Of a stretch of DNA of 64,000 nt, positions 1 to 12,887 are shown piece by piece (the first letter of the stretch is position 1; each line of letters begins with the position of its first letter). The notes under the pieces are model-generated. The model saw only the letters and a program-made list of their open reading frames with translations. It made no database searches and was not told the DNA's origin. A program made the translations under genes and the position numbers. This DNA comes from Rhytidiadelphus loreus (Eukaryota; Streptophyta; Bryopsida; Hypnales; Hylocomiaceae): NCBI GenBank assembly GCA_947034895.1, contig OX344764.1, positions 15,562,001 through 15,626,000 on the forward strand, in the 5' to 3' direction.

Positions 1-495
1 CTTCAAAACACTACAACAAAAGTAGTGTTTTATGACTACAAAAAACGATTGCAATCAGTCGTAAAATCAAAAAGTATGACTGGTGCAGAAATCACTATAG
101 ATGACTCAGAATATGACTGCAACAGTCGTTTAGAAGCAGTCGCTTTAGACATCAGTCATATTGGTAGTCATATAAGTTGAGGGGTATAAATACCCATAAT
201 TAGCCATAGTATGCCAACAAGGCGTATATTTTGACTTTCTTTGACTTTTTATTGAGCTGCCCGGATAAATGAAAAAATCCTACGTGGAATATAACTGCAT
301 TGAGTTATATTTTTTGATGACATGGAATATGATTGGTCAGTCATATTTTGTGGAATATGACTACGTTGAGTCATATTTTTTGATGACGTGGAATATGACT
401 GTGCTCAATTATATTTTGTGGAATATGACTGCGGTGAATCATATTTTTTGATGATTTGTAAAACGACTCTTCTCAGTCATATTTTTCAATCATAT

Positions 496-732
496 CACTA
501 TAAGAAACATGTGTTTTATGTGACGTTTTATAATTTTTAATGACAAATATTAGGTGACCTTCAAGAGAACAACTTATATTTTTATGTTGATAATAATGTT
601 CAATATAACATCCAAATGTTAGATCTGACATTACTTGTGACATAGAAACACATGTTTGTTCTGTTAGACGTCACCTAAAATTTGTCATCAAAAATTATAA
701 AACGTCACATAAAACACATGTTTCTTATAGTG
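496..732. mobile_element. Nested palindromic CACTA-type MITE, 237 bp
   Basis: The element starts CACTATAAGAAACATG and ends with its inverted copy. The inverted repeats are about 63 bp (496-558 against 670-732) with two mismatches, leaving a centre of about 110 bp. TAT occurs immediately outside both ends (493-495, 733-735), a 3-bp target duplication. It sits inside the larger CACTA element at 9-2219 and has different termini, so it is a later insertion. No coding capacity. A related terminus is seen near 13870. Confidence 0.88.
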
Positions 733-1540
733 TATTGAGAGCACCTAGTCATTTTTTGGAAATTATTATAATCATTTTGTCACTCCAATTAGTCATTTTT
801 TTATTGATATGTAATTCGAACTATGAATTGAACAAATCTACAACGGTTGTAGGATACCTAAGCATATTTGCAATCATACATTAAAATGATTTAACAATTG
901 AATAAAAGATTTCATGTAGTTAAAAACAAATGCATATGATTTTAAAGATATACAAAAAACAATTATATTGGAGAGGGAATATATAAGAAGGAATGTGACT
1001 CCTTTCAACGACATTTATAATTTATTAGTCACAAATACAAAATATGTATATCACAATGAATTATTTACACAAGTCAATAGAGACTATATTTCTTACAATA
1101 ATATGAAGTGAGTTGCAAGTAGCCTCCAACGACTTTGTTCCAATTTTGTTGCTTGCATATACAATTAAAGAAATAGGAGGTTAATTTTTAATGAACATAC
1201 AACAAAGCTCAATCTTCAAAAGTTTACAACAATGGAAAATATGTAATACAAATTTAGGGTAAGAAGAAAAACAATGGTGATGCAAGAAACAAGAAGATAA
1301 AAGGCAAAAAGTGCTAAAAGATAACAACAAATACAAGTTAAGATGCACAAGAAACAATAAGGAGCAACTACAAAGAGGTAACAAAAAACAACAAAAAAGA
1401 ATTAAGATGCAACAAAAAGAAATAAGAAACAAAAAGTAAGAAAGAAGAAAGAAGAAAGAATTAAGATGCAAGAAGAAAAAAACAAGAAGCAAGAGTGAAG
1501 ATGCAACAAAAGACAACAACTCTAAGAAGTAAGAATAACT

Positions 1541-1712
1541 CAAGATGCAACAAAAGACAACAACTAAGAAGAAAAAGTGAATTCAAGATGCAACAAAACA
1601 CAACAACTAAGAAGAAAAAGTGAATTCAAGATGCAACAAAACACAACAACTAAGAAACAAGAGTGAATTCAAAATGCAACAAAACAAAACTAAGAAACAA
1701 GAGTGAACTCAA
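1541..1712. repeat. Tandem repeat, 43-bp period, about 4 units
   Basis: Unit starts CAAGATGCAACAAAA at 1541, 1584, 1627 and 1670, an exact 43-bp spacing with few substitutions. More degenerate purine-rich units precede it from about 1270. The 120-aa ORF on the opposite strand (1181-1543) is a low-complexity product of this purine-rich stretch. Confidence 0.85.
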
Positions 1713-1769
1713 AGAGACAAGAGACAAGAGACAACAAAAGGTAAGGAAGAAGAGTCAAAAAGAAGTAGT

Positions 1770-1890
1770 GGCTAGGGTTTCAAAACCCTAAAAAAATGAT
1801 GGCTAGGGTTTCAAAACCCTAAAAAGTGGTGGCTAGGGTTTCAAAACCCTTAAAAAGTGGTGATTAGATTTCAAAATTTTAAACAATGGC
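1770..1890. repeat. Tandem repeat, about 30-bp period, with CCCTAAA core
   Basis: Three good copies and one degenerate copy of a unit containing GGCTAGGGTTTCAAAACCCT, itself an inverted repeat around TTTCAAAA. The AACCCTAAA core resembles the plant telomere unit, but the spacing is wrong for telomeric DNA. Confidence 0.8.
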
Positions 1891-2222
1891 TTGTCTATAT
1901 TTTTTTTATTGTCCATGTTTTTTTTAGGTTGCCCAAACACAAAAAAATGTTACTACCATTAAAATATGACCAATAATATAACTCAATGTTCTCAAACGAG
2001 TTTCCTACCGTTTCCTATGAAATACGTTGGTGTTCCCAACAGACGTATAATATACGCCCGTGAAGTACAAGACCCAAAAAAACGACTAGCAGTCATATTT
2101 TGCAGTCATATTTCTCCCTAAGGTATTGACCTCCAAAAATATGACTGTGAGTAGTCGCTACTCGCTAGTCATCTTCAGTCATATTTTTGCAGTCATAAAA
2201 CACTGCCGTTGTTGTAGTGAAA

Positions 2223-3440
2223 ATTACTATGTACCTAGAAGATGCAAACACCATGTTCAACTTCAATTTATCCCTTCCCCCCAAAAAAATCCAGAGGCAT
2301 TGATTTTGCATTAGAAAAATTCCCCCTTCCTAAAGCCATCAATCCTTTGAAAAATCCAAAGCCATTGATATATGTCAAATAGACAATCTTGGTTGTCTAA
2401 AACGGAGACAGAGTATCTAGCAGAGTATGGGTACAAATTATAGCCATAGAATACGGTACAAAGTACAAATACAAATACAAAATTTGACTAAAATATCTTA
2501 TATCAAATGTAGTGGGAACTAAGTTCCAAAAATAAATAAGAAGAGTTTTGAGGCCTCTAAGAGACTGTGAGTTTCCTGCAATTTCCATAATTCGGGAACA
2601 TAGCCGAAGCTACAATTTGATGAAGTAGAGAGATTGCTATGTTAGGTAATATTAATTTATTATTTTTTAAAATTATTTAAATTAATATTAAAATAACAAT
2701 ATTTTTTAAAATTATTATTATTATTTTATAATCTAATTGCCATGTTGTAGTTCACAATAAGGCAAACAACCCAAAATAGTCTCTTAGAGGCCTCCAAAGA
2801 CATGAAATGTTAATATGTGGGGGTGGAGGGGGGATTCATAAAATTATACATGTAAATTTAATTAAAAATTAGCACTCTCTCACTATGCACCTAGAAGATG
2901 TTTGCATCTTTTGGGTATTAACTTCTAGCTTTTGATCATTAACTATGATTAGAGCGTAACATTTTGAACTTAAGGAAAAAAAAGTTATTGTGGACATCGC
3001 ATAGATTCAATATACAATTGATTTTAGAAAGAATTTTTAATTTTAGATTCAAATTTAAACCTAATTTGAATCTGAAATTAAAAATTTCTTCTTAAATCAA
3101 TTGCAGATTGAATATTTGTAATTTATATAAAAAAAAATATGAATTTGAAATGTTAAATTTTAATCATAGTAATATCCTTATTTTTCTTTTTTATTCAATT
3201 TACTTTTAGACAGTCATATTCTTAACTAAAAAGAACAATTTGTAAGCTTAAATGGACGTACTTATACACCTTGAATTATATTTATAAATATAAGAGAATT
3301 GACACTAAAACCTACTAAAATTTAGATGGATGAAAAAACAAAGATCCTATGTACTTGAGGTATGTTTACTTTCATTTGTTGTTCAAACTTTGAATGTCTC
3401 TTCCTTTAAGAATTTAAAATGAAACTTTCTAAAACTCATT
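2223..3440. other. AT-rich non-coding stretch, no gene seen
   Basis: Very AT-rich with no credible exon. Around 3020-3110 there is an imperfect inverted repeat (ATTTTTAATTTTAGATTC against its complement). No terminal repeats or target duplications were recognised. Confidence 0.5.
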
Positions 3441-6330
3441 GTTATTTGTAGATTTGATCTTTTAATGGTTAAATAGAACTCAAGCTTATCGTCAAGCCGT
3501 TAAATCCTAAGTGGCTCAAAGCCACAATGTCTCTTTACCAAGCAGTCGCATGAAAAAATGTTGTTGTCTATCATTGTCGTACCTTTTAATTTTTAATTTT
3601 CTGTCCATTTGACTCTTGTAGTGTAAAAGGAGTAAATAGAATGTCTTGTTTCCATTTGTAAGACTAATAGCCTTGAAGGTTTTTATATGAGAATGGAAAC
3701 GTTGGAATTATGGTTTAGAAGAGTCAATTAGACAAGATATGAAAGGGGTCAAATAGCCTTGGTAGCATTCGGTGAAGAGTTGTCTTCACCAAATTTTGGG
3801 ACTATATGTCCAAAGGTCTACTCTTTTATTTTTTAGTTCATACCAAAGTTGTATGACTCACCTATGAACTTGCGCTTTTGTAATCTAAATTCCAGCTTAT
3901 GCAAATTGCAATTAAATTGTCTAATTGCTCCTGTGTGTGAGCATTTGTATTGTCTATTTGGCTGAGGGATTCGGCCTGTTTGGAAGTGTGTGAAGTTTGG
4001 TCCAGTCAATTGAGAGAATTCAAAGTTGTGAACTGAGGTCCATTTGACGAGTGTGTCAATTCGGTTGTGTGCCTGGTTATTGCTGGTTCAGGGCAGGAGT
4101 GTGTGTGTTTGAGAGCAAGGCTAATTGACTGAATGTTATAGCTGGGAATATAGACTGAAAATATTGTCTAATTGAATCCGTGAGTACACTGGAAGTGTTT
4201 TGCTGGTCGAATTGACTGCTTGTGGAAGACTGCACCGAGTGGGTGTATGTCGAATTGCTTGTGTTGTATTTAGTGGTTTTTCGTGAGAAGCTGCAGTCTA
4301 ATTGATTAAGAGTGGAACTTATGCTTGTGTGAAATATTGATTATCTAATTGACTAAATTCACGTGTGTTCAAATACTTGTTCAAAGACTGAGTTCGGGGC
4401 AATTGCATCGGTCAAATTGCGTAAGACATTGTTGTGAGTGAAATAACGTGGTCAAGTTGCTGACAGTGGAGTATAGCGGAAAGATTGAAATTGCAGACTT
4501 ACAGTGTAGTCTAATGGACTGTTGATTAAATTCCAGTTGTGTGTGTGAATGTCTAATTGAACAAGAGATTAGGCGATATTATTATGTGCAAATCTTGCTG
4601 TGTCTAATAGCTGAGAAATTTGACGGTGTGAGAATTATTGAGCTACTCCGGGCAATGAGAGTTAATGATGAGATATGTGTAAACAGTAAGTGTGGTCAAT
4701 TTGTCTATGAGAGAATTTCCGGCATACGCTAGATTTGTAAGTCCACTAGTCCCAGGTGCTCGGGTGTTGCTGTGAACTTGCAAAAGCAGTGGCTGTCAAA
4801 TCGACCAAGACCAAGTAGCAACGGCCGGGAAGATGAAGGCATCGTCGTCTAATGGCTGAGCACGGAATCTTCCTGCTACGGACAGGTAAGAATCCAGTCT
4901 AATTGATTTAGTTTCTCAGTCTGCAAGTGACCATGAAGTTGTCAAATTGACAAATTGAGATAGGAAGCTCATGCATTTAATTGTGATTAATCTAAAACTG
5001 ATCTGATCAATGAACGAATTGGTCAAATAGTATTGAAGTTGTGAGCTTGTCCATTTGGCGTGAAATTGCATTAGAAAGGACTGTTTGTGAGGAGAATTAT
5101 CCTGAATGAGTCCAATTGCCATGGAACTCTAATTGAGATGGATAAAAACTAAGTCTAATTGACTGCTTGATCACGCACAAGTCCAGTAGCTGTTGATAAA
5201 TCGAGATGAATCCAGACTTATGGTCTGTGTATGCACTGGTAGGTCCAGGGATGCAAAGTTGTAGGCTAGCTAATTGACAGATTAAGTATATGTGGGTCTT
5301 TGTACCAATTATGAAATTAATTCCAGTCTAATTGTCATTGATGATATTGGATCAATTGTCCATTTGCTTATGTATTTAAAATGTCTTGTAAATTTTGCAA
5401 CTTGAAATCAATCAAGTCCATTTGCAAAAGAAGCAATAAGAAAAAGATAAATTGACCATATCAAACATTTCGTCCAAACAAGTTGATTAGAATTGTAATA
5501 AGATTATATAGATAGTAATGGCAAGTAGAATCTAAAACTTTCTTGCAAAATCTCAAAGACATAAAGTTGGTCTTGTAGTTAGGAGACATGACTAGTTAGA
5601 GAAATAACCAGCCTTGGTCAAGTAGATAGTAGCTGGCGGTTGGTAGCAAGTCGACTTGCTCACATCAACTAGACTCATAACAGTCTTAGGTCTATTAGCC
5701 TGTGTTTGGTTGAGTCTTGGTTGTATGCCTATTTGACCAACCCAACACTTCAAAGAAAGATAAAATTGCCCATTGTAAAAGCTAAAGGGAAAAGCTTAAA
5801 GATAAAACCACACCAATTAAACAGGAAAGAATCAATTCTTTTCCAAATGATTTATGTATGAATAAGTTGAGATTAAAAATATTAATTCTTTGAATTATAA
5901 AATAAATTGTGGAATTGTTATACATATTAAATTAAGGGAATTGAAAAAGAGATTCCTTTAATATAATACAAATGGTGTAATTATGAATATGCTTATTTAT
6001 ATATTACTATTAAGTGGCTAGAGCATGCATAAGCAAATTGACCATTCCCGGCAAATTGACTTGATAATTGACATGAGCCACACACTAGACAGGACTGGGA
6101 CGCCATGCATTTGTGTCTATAAAATAGCATTGGTATTTGGACTGTGAAAATTGACCTTAGTTGCATTTCCTGGGGTTGTTTTGGAAAACGAAATATAAAA
6201 CGACATAGATAAGTATTTCCAATACGAAAACGAGTGACCTTAGTCACAACACACTAGACTTATTGGCCTTTCCTAAGAGAATTGACCCTTAGATCCCTTG
6301 TTTTTGGATTCTGTCAAATAGACAAAATCT
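3440..6330. repeat. Array of short GTCTAATTGAC-like motifs over about 2.9 kb
   Basis: At least 30 copies of an 8-11 bp motif (GTCTAATTGAC, GTCAAATTGAC, GTCCATTTG, GTCAATTGA) recur every 30-70 bp in both orientations, for example near 3603, 4115, 4167, 4207, 4297, 4551, 4898, 4939, 5154, 5327 and 5419. The sequence between motifs is not repeated, so this is not an ordinary tandem repeat. The pattern resembles transposase-binding subterminal arrays of DNA transposons or a protein-binding array, but no bounding inverted repeats were found. ORFs at 4541-4732 and 4916-5122 look incidental. Confidence 0.6.
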
Positions 6331-6777
6331 ACATTACAATCATATTGGTCTTTGTCTACAATTATAAAAGGGGGAAGAAAAATGTCAAAGTAACTATGTC
6401 CATTTAATAGTTGTTTGTATAGTATTTATAGAAATGAGTGTCCATATTTATAGAAGGATTCCATGATACAACTTGCACAAAGCAATATATGTCAAGACCT
6501 ATCTAACTTAGTCAAAACAATATCTAACTAATGAAATGCTTGCCCTAGTTGATCATTGATTGTCATCTTATACTTTGGCTATGGCTATAGTAAGTGCTTG
6601 ATTGTAGACATTATCCAAAATCAAGAAATTAGGAGTTTTCTAAGGTCATTAATGTACTACCTTCTAGTGCAACCTATAAAAACTCTAAAAAACATACCAC
6701 AATAAATTCCTATTCCTAATGCAAAATTCTTTAGCAAATACATTTGTAGACGGGAGTGTATGCACAAATTTACTTTA

Positions 6778-6780
<3 letters not shown>

Positions 6781-6818
<38 letters not shown>
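6781..6818. repeat. (TA)n microsatellite
   Basis: Uninterrupted TA dinucleotide run of about 38 bp. Confidence 0.97.
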
Positions 6819-6820
<2 letters not shown>

Positions 6821-7252
6821 CATTTTATACTATAGTAGGGATCACATCTAAAAAACTTGACAAGACTAATATGTAATGATCTCTTTAAAGGTTGATCGTT
6901 ATAATACATGAGTTCATATGTTTTATTTTAAAGATAATTTACATTTATTTTTTAATGTCTTCAAGATGTGACTGTATAATTCTAAATTTAGTCCAACTAT
7001 TTAATTAATAGACAATTTATAACCATTTACATTGTTAAATGATAAATGGCTTTTTAAGAGAGATATTAAAAAAAATTATGGCATGGAGAAGTACTAAAAG
7101 ATTTCAATCAAATTTTGGTTTTACAAGCTCTTTCTTTTTATGCATAATGCACAATATGAAATCTAAAGTTAATAAAAATATTTCATATCTAAATTTTTAT
7201 TTTATTTTATATAAAAACAATTGAATTTAGTGTAGAATATAATATTTATATT
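6819..7252. other. AT-rich non-coding stretch
   Basis: No gene or repeat recognised. The 61-aa ORF at 7039-7224 has low-complexity K/F/N composition and no support. Confidence 0.5.
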
Positions 7253-7256
7253 TTAA

Positions 7257-7483
7257 CCCTTAAAAGACGAAAGAGTAACCTTGGAAATTGTCCCTTTTCA
7301 TTACTATGTGACTCATGGGCTTTAGAAATAGCAAAAACACTCATTGGAAGTCAAACTACTATAGAAGATCTCCCCTTTTCACAACAAAATTCCAAAGATG
7401 AATAGTTGTACTTCTGTCCTACTGCAATGCAAAGATTTCTTGTCATCTATCGGACGGCAAATATCTTCCTCGACGCTTAAGGG
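7257..7483. mobile_element. TTAA-flanked piggyBac-type MITE, 227 bp
   Basis: The left end reads CCCTTAAAAGACGA and the right end, reverse-complemented, CCCTTAAGCGTCGA. Exact TTAA lies outside both ends (7253-7256 and 7484-7487). TTAA target duplication with CCC-starting termini is the hallmark of the piggyBac superfamily. No coding capacity. Confidence 0.75.
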
Positions 7484-7487
7484 TTAA

Positions 7488-8666
7488 AGATTTATTTATA
7501 AAATTCTTTTGTATTGAGCCAAAAAATTGAAAAAACGTTTACATTAGGAATACAAATAACTAAAAAAATTGGGAAAAGATATCTTTCAGAAAATTTTCTT
7601 ACTTCCATTTAGAAATTAGAAAAAAAATAAATTTAATTGGTCTTTAAAATTAATACGTAAGAACTAAAATTTGAGCCTGCTTTGTTGCAAAATAACAAAC
7701 CATGCATTATAGAGAATTAGAGACCCTTGTAGTAAACAATAAAATGCACTATCAGTGAATTGCTCACCAAAGCACAAAAATATTTTTCAATTCAAACCAC
7801 AATTCTGGAGCATCACATTAAAGTATACTTAATGACAGTAACTGCCAATTTTGAGCTCATTGTCATTGTGATAAACTATCATAATGAGTTCAAAAAAATT
7901 AATTAATTAAATTTTTATTTAACACCCTCCCAGATCCCTGGGTTTAAAAAAATATATTAATTAAAATTAATTTATGAATTTCTCATCCCCCCTCCCCCTT
8001 ATTTGCAATTTTTTGAACAAGTATACAATAACAAACAATATGGGACAATGAAAATTGTGTCCCGTATCAATATATCGTATCATTATCCATATCTATATAT
8101 GGATTTGTATATGTACACATATTCATATTCATACACATACACTTACTGTATTCCAATATCAAGTACTATATTCATACAATACTCGTAACTGTATCTTTGA
8201 TTTGTATCCGTGTATCATATCCGTATTCGTAATTGGATGGATGGCTTAGATTAAATCTCTAAGATCAATGGCTTAAATTTTTTGAGAAATCAACGACGAT
8301 TTTGAAGGTAAGCATTTAAAAAATAAATCAACGGCCTTAACAGATTTTGAGAAAGGAGGGGGGCAACTGATACCCTTGCTTACTCTTTTGGGTACATTGT
8401 AAAGTGGCAAAAGAAATCTTCAAAATGTCAAAAATTGAAGAAGTTATATACGTCCTTTAAAAACTAATTTTACTATTGCTACTTCACAACTTCATACAAT
8501 ATCAAGAAAATTGCAAAAAATTGACAATATTGTAAAAAAAAGTTTTAAAATTCATAAAACCAACTTACAATGGTTGCACAAAAATTCTTAATTGAAAAAT
8601 TTGGTTTCAAAGAATATTAGGGGTTAAGGACAAAGCCTCTATCAAGCAATTCTTCAACTTCTTTTA
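7488..8666. other. Non-coding AT-rich stretch
   Basis: No gene recognised. At 8040-8240 there is a run of degenerate TAT(C)CATAT/CGTATC-type repeats; ORFs at 8003-8249 are translations of these. No terminal repeats found. Confidence 0.5.
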
Positions 8667-8670
8667 TTAA

Positions 8671-9580
8671 CCCCTAAAGGACCAAGGTTTTTTTTCTACC
8701 AAAAAACACTTAGAACTGTCATTTCTATAGCAATAAGTAAAAGAATTGAAAATTGTTTTTTTCCCACATCTAATTGTAGGATCTTACACCTAACTAGTAT
8801 TAAAATGTGTGAAAAAAAATTCAGAATTTTTGACCACATAGATTGCAAGATATCTGGGTTTAAAGTGAAACAAACAAGTTTTTCAGCACATTGAAGGACT
8901 AGATTTTTTTACTTTGAACATTTTTAACTTAAATATTTTGCACTACAAAGTTTTGAGCTTTAAATCTTTATAGTGAAGAATTGAGTTGAGAGTCTAGGTA
9001 AGAAAAGAAATACAAAAAATTTAATTTTCATTCTTAAAAATTTGATAAGTAGAAGTAGGTATGAGATAGAAGGAAAATCTAAAATATTAAAATCTTTTAG
9101 ATGGAATCAAAATGAATTAATTCCAATGCTAAGATTGTTCTAGCAAGAAAACTAAACCATGTGAATTTTTCTTTTAAATTGCAAAAACTGCATTCAGAAA
9201 TGAATCCTACAAGTTATTTTTTTCAAGAAGATGCTCTCACTTGCCCGAAAAACAAGATTGTCCATGAGGTTCTCATAACAAATCCAAATGGAATGAATTG
9301 AATCTTTCCAAGTAGAAAAAAATACAATCTACAAGGGGACAAAGTAAAAAAAAAAAATTGAAATTTGAATATCTTTTTGTTGCCCCTTGTTCCTTGTTTT
9401 GAGCTTATTTGGACAAAACTTTTGTTCTCGGGCATCAATTGAAAAGAAAATTATATTCCCACAAAGCTTATCAACTTTTCTGTCTTCAAAAAAAGTTTCA
9501 AAAAATCTAGGCAAAATTTCAGCCCATAATACCTACCCAAAATCCTATTTGTTCCCAAAGGGACAATGGTCTTTTACGGG
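8671..9580. mobile_element. TTAA-flanked piggyBac-type MITE, 910 bp
   Basis: The left terminus is CCCCTAAAGGACCAAGG; the right terminus, reverse-complemented, is CCCGTAAAAGACCATTG. TTAA flanks both ends (8667-8670, 9581-9584). The interior shares segments with the elements at 32807 and 48525, including a 'GTAGGATCTTACA...GATTGCAAGATAT' region. ORFs at 9223-9584 are low-complexity products. Its right edge lies only 2 bp past the stop codon of the reverse-strand gene at 9587-13496, so the element forms that gene's apparent 3' UTR. Confidence 0.85.
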
Positions 9581-9586
9581 TTAATT

Positions 9587-12500
9587 TCAATCCATTAACA
9601 ATGCTATTGAGTTTGAAGAATCAACAATATTTTCTTTTCCTCCTTTGTCGTGATTCTGTAACAACATTAAAACATAATTTATCTAGTTTATATAATTATG
9701 TATTTCCTTCAATTGATATTCTTTATTAATTTTGAATTATTTCTATGATACAAAATCAAGTGTATAATTTATAATATTTTTTATGATAAAAATTTCAATT
9801 ATAACATATGAAATTAAAAATATTGTCACACCTTAAGTCCTAGATCAGTTATGAGATCATCAAACAATGACTTTTCAAGTTCACAATTTGTATTAAGCTC
9901 TTCTAAGTATTGTGCAGAACCAACTACAGAATCATCCTAAACAATTGACATGGGGTTTTATTAGCTTTTAGTTCTTGAAAGTAAATCAACAATGAGACTA
10001 TGGTACTATGGTTTCAAAATTAAAGGTTGATCAAAATAATAAATATATGTATAAATATGCATAGTGAAATAAGTTACTCCTATATAAAAACAAAAATCAA
10101 ATGGTTGCAAAATTCAATAACATTTATAGTTATTTGAACATTAAATTCTATTAGAATATTACATATATAATTTCAACATTGTTTTTTGAGGTTGTTGTTT
10201 TAGCATTGAATAGACAAAAAAAACTTTGTTACAACTCAAATTCAATATACATTTTCAAATTTATTCACATTAAAAAATGAAAGCATGCTTCCACTTAAAA
10301 AACAAAAGGTAAATATTACTCCTTTTAAAAAAAATTTAAAGATATGAAATTCAAGTACAAAGAAATAAAATCAATATTTATTAGCTAGAAATATCTGTAT
10401 TACACATTATTTTTTTTATTAAAGTGTGAAAACAGTAATTGCACACTATAGTACACAAAGTCCAACCATGGTATAAAATACACAATTTGCACTAGTTTTG
10501 CATTGGATTTGCCCTATTTGCACTAAAAATCACACTAGTATATTTACACCTTTTCACAAATAATTCATGACCTTCATAAAAAAGATTCAAGAAAAATGCA
10601 CCCTCATAATTTGTACAAAATAAAAATTGAAAAAAAGTAAAAAGATTCTTTTAAAACCCTTAAAAAATCTAATCTAAGATTTTGAAGTTCAAAGTTGAAT
10701 ATAATTTTTTAAATCCTAAAATTGAATTTAAAAAATAGAATGATTTCAATTATTAAAACCTATATTAAAAAAAAAAATTATTTTTCAATAGTTCTCAGTG
10801 GAATCTTTGAATTTAGTATACATAATCCACTATGACAAAGTACTTTTGATGTAAATTTTCCAATTTTTAGCACTTGAAGGTGGTAGTCAAGTCCTCTTTC
10901 CAGAATTTTTCCAATTTTTAGTCAAGTCCTCTTTCCAAAATTGTCCTCCAATTCAAGTTCAATGTGTATAAATCATGGACATTTTTCAAGTTTCTCAAAA
11001 CAATACTTCTAGTGCATTATGACAAAAAAACTTGTGTACAATGGCATGCAAACATCCAAAACTATGTTTTCAAGAATGATTTCAAATCTTTGAAAAAATT
11101 AAAAATAACCTCCTCATAATTTTCTCCAATTCTCTGATAAATCTTGAAATTTTATTACGTAATAAATTTAAGAAATAAATAAATATAGAATATATAAAAT
11201 CTTGATTTTGAAGTGATTTTCTTGGACATAAACTTCAAAGATTTAAATTTCTTAATCCCATGAGATCTAAAATATTATTAAGTTAAAACTTAATATTTCA
11301 ATTATTTCTTTGAATGTATTGAAAATTAATTCTAAAGTCTAAGCCAAGTTGGTTATTTAAGTCTCAATTTTGGAACTTTAGAGAGTATGGATGAACAAGA
11401 TTTATTTCAATGAAAGTGGCACATGATCCAAATTCTAACTCAAAATTGCTAATTTTTTCAAAAAATAAAAGATTTCACATTCAATTCTAAATGCTGGTAC
11501 ACATATTTATTTTCATGAATGATGGTGTTATATAATTGTCACTATAAATTATAAGAGGTTACAAATTTTCAAAACATTTTATTTTATTTTGTAGAACTAA
11601 GGGATTAGAAAGGTTACAATTTTGATCCTTGAGGTTTCTACCAAGGAAAACTATCCATTTACATATTTCTAATTTAGTCTAATAATCTAAAAGATATGAA
11701 GAATGAATAAATTATTATAGAAATATTTTAACCATTTAGTGCGAACACCCATTAACCCATATATTTTTTGAAAATCATCACAAAAACATTGCAATTGTTG
11801 GTAATTTTATAGGAATCAATTAAATTACAACTATGTTTATTGAAAAAGTAGATGTAAAATACATACAAGTTCAATCAATTTTGATGTTGTAATTGCCAAT
11901 TGTTCTTTTAAAGTTGTCTTTAAATCTTGAAACTCCTAAAACAAATTAAATCATCATTACCTTCGAATGATTAGTTTAAATCTTTTGATGATAATTAAGG
12001 GCAATTTCTTACGCACAAACCTTTTGCATTGGCTACATAATTACAAGGACAGTTGAATTATATTTCTTCATTCAACAATTACTAATATTCAAAATTTAAA
12101 ATATGCTTCCATAAGTTTTTATAAAATTATATAAAAAATAACTCTAGCTACTATACAATCATTTGTTCATTTGAATCAATTGAATGACAAAAAAGGTAAT
12201 GAAAATTAATTTTTTTTTAACCATTTCTAAATTCTAAATGGAAGCAATTGCATTAAATTAACTTAAATATTCAAATTTTAGGACATTGTCAATAAAATAT
12301 TTTCAATTACTTTCCACTATGCTTCAATGTATTTAATAAGACTAAAAAATTTATTTTCAAATAAACATCAAAGATAAAATATTGAATATAGTCAAAAATA
12401 TATAATTAATGATGATTAACTACTTTACCATACATCTGTGAGTTTTTCAACATTTGAATTCAAAGAAAGCATTAGGTCACCAACATCCTAGAATAATGAC

Positions 12501-12799
12501 AAACAAACAAAAATATTATCATATAAAAGCATTTGGTGTAAACCACAAATTTCACCAATTTTTAACATTACAATAAATTTGTACACCTTATAAAATAAAA
12601 TAAACCATAAACATTCATTCTAAATACTTTCCTTTCAAATTTGAATATTTTTCAAACAATAAACACAAATAAGAGTTATTAATGAATTTTATTACATCAT
12701 CGTTTGAATTGACTTCTGTATTCAACTTTTCTTGCCAATCTTGAAGATCCTATAGAAGCAATTGTATTATTATTAAGTCTTTTGTATTCCAAATCAAAA

Positions 12800-12887
<88 letters not shown>

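Larger units (their letters stand above)
9..2219. mobile_element. Non-autonomous CACTA (En/Spm-type) transposon, 2.2 kb
   Basis: The left end begins CACTACAACAA and the right end is its inverted match; the two ends pair over about 29 bp with three mismatches, continuing into GTGTTTTATGACT. The three bases outside each end are AAA (6-8 and 2220-2222), the 3-bp target duplication expected for CACTA elements. Both subterminal zones are packed with AGTCATAT/ATATGACT and GCAGTCG motifs, typical of CACTA transposase-binding arrays. No transposase ORF is present. The interior has a nested MITE (496-732), tandem repeats at about 1541-1712 and 1770-1890, and AT-rich filler. Short ORFs here are translations of repeats. 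Confidence 0.88.

Noticed and set aside
1181..1543. 120-aa reverse-strand ORF rich in L, F, S and C
   Set aside because: Low-complexity translation of a purine-rich tandem repeat inside a non-autonomous CACTA element.
1770..1860. Telomere-like AACCCTAAA units
   Set aside because: Spacing is about 30 bp, not 7 bp, and the unit lies inside a transposon.
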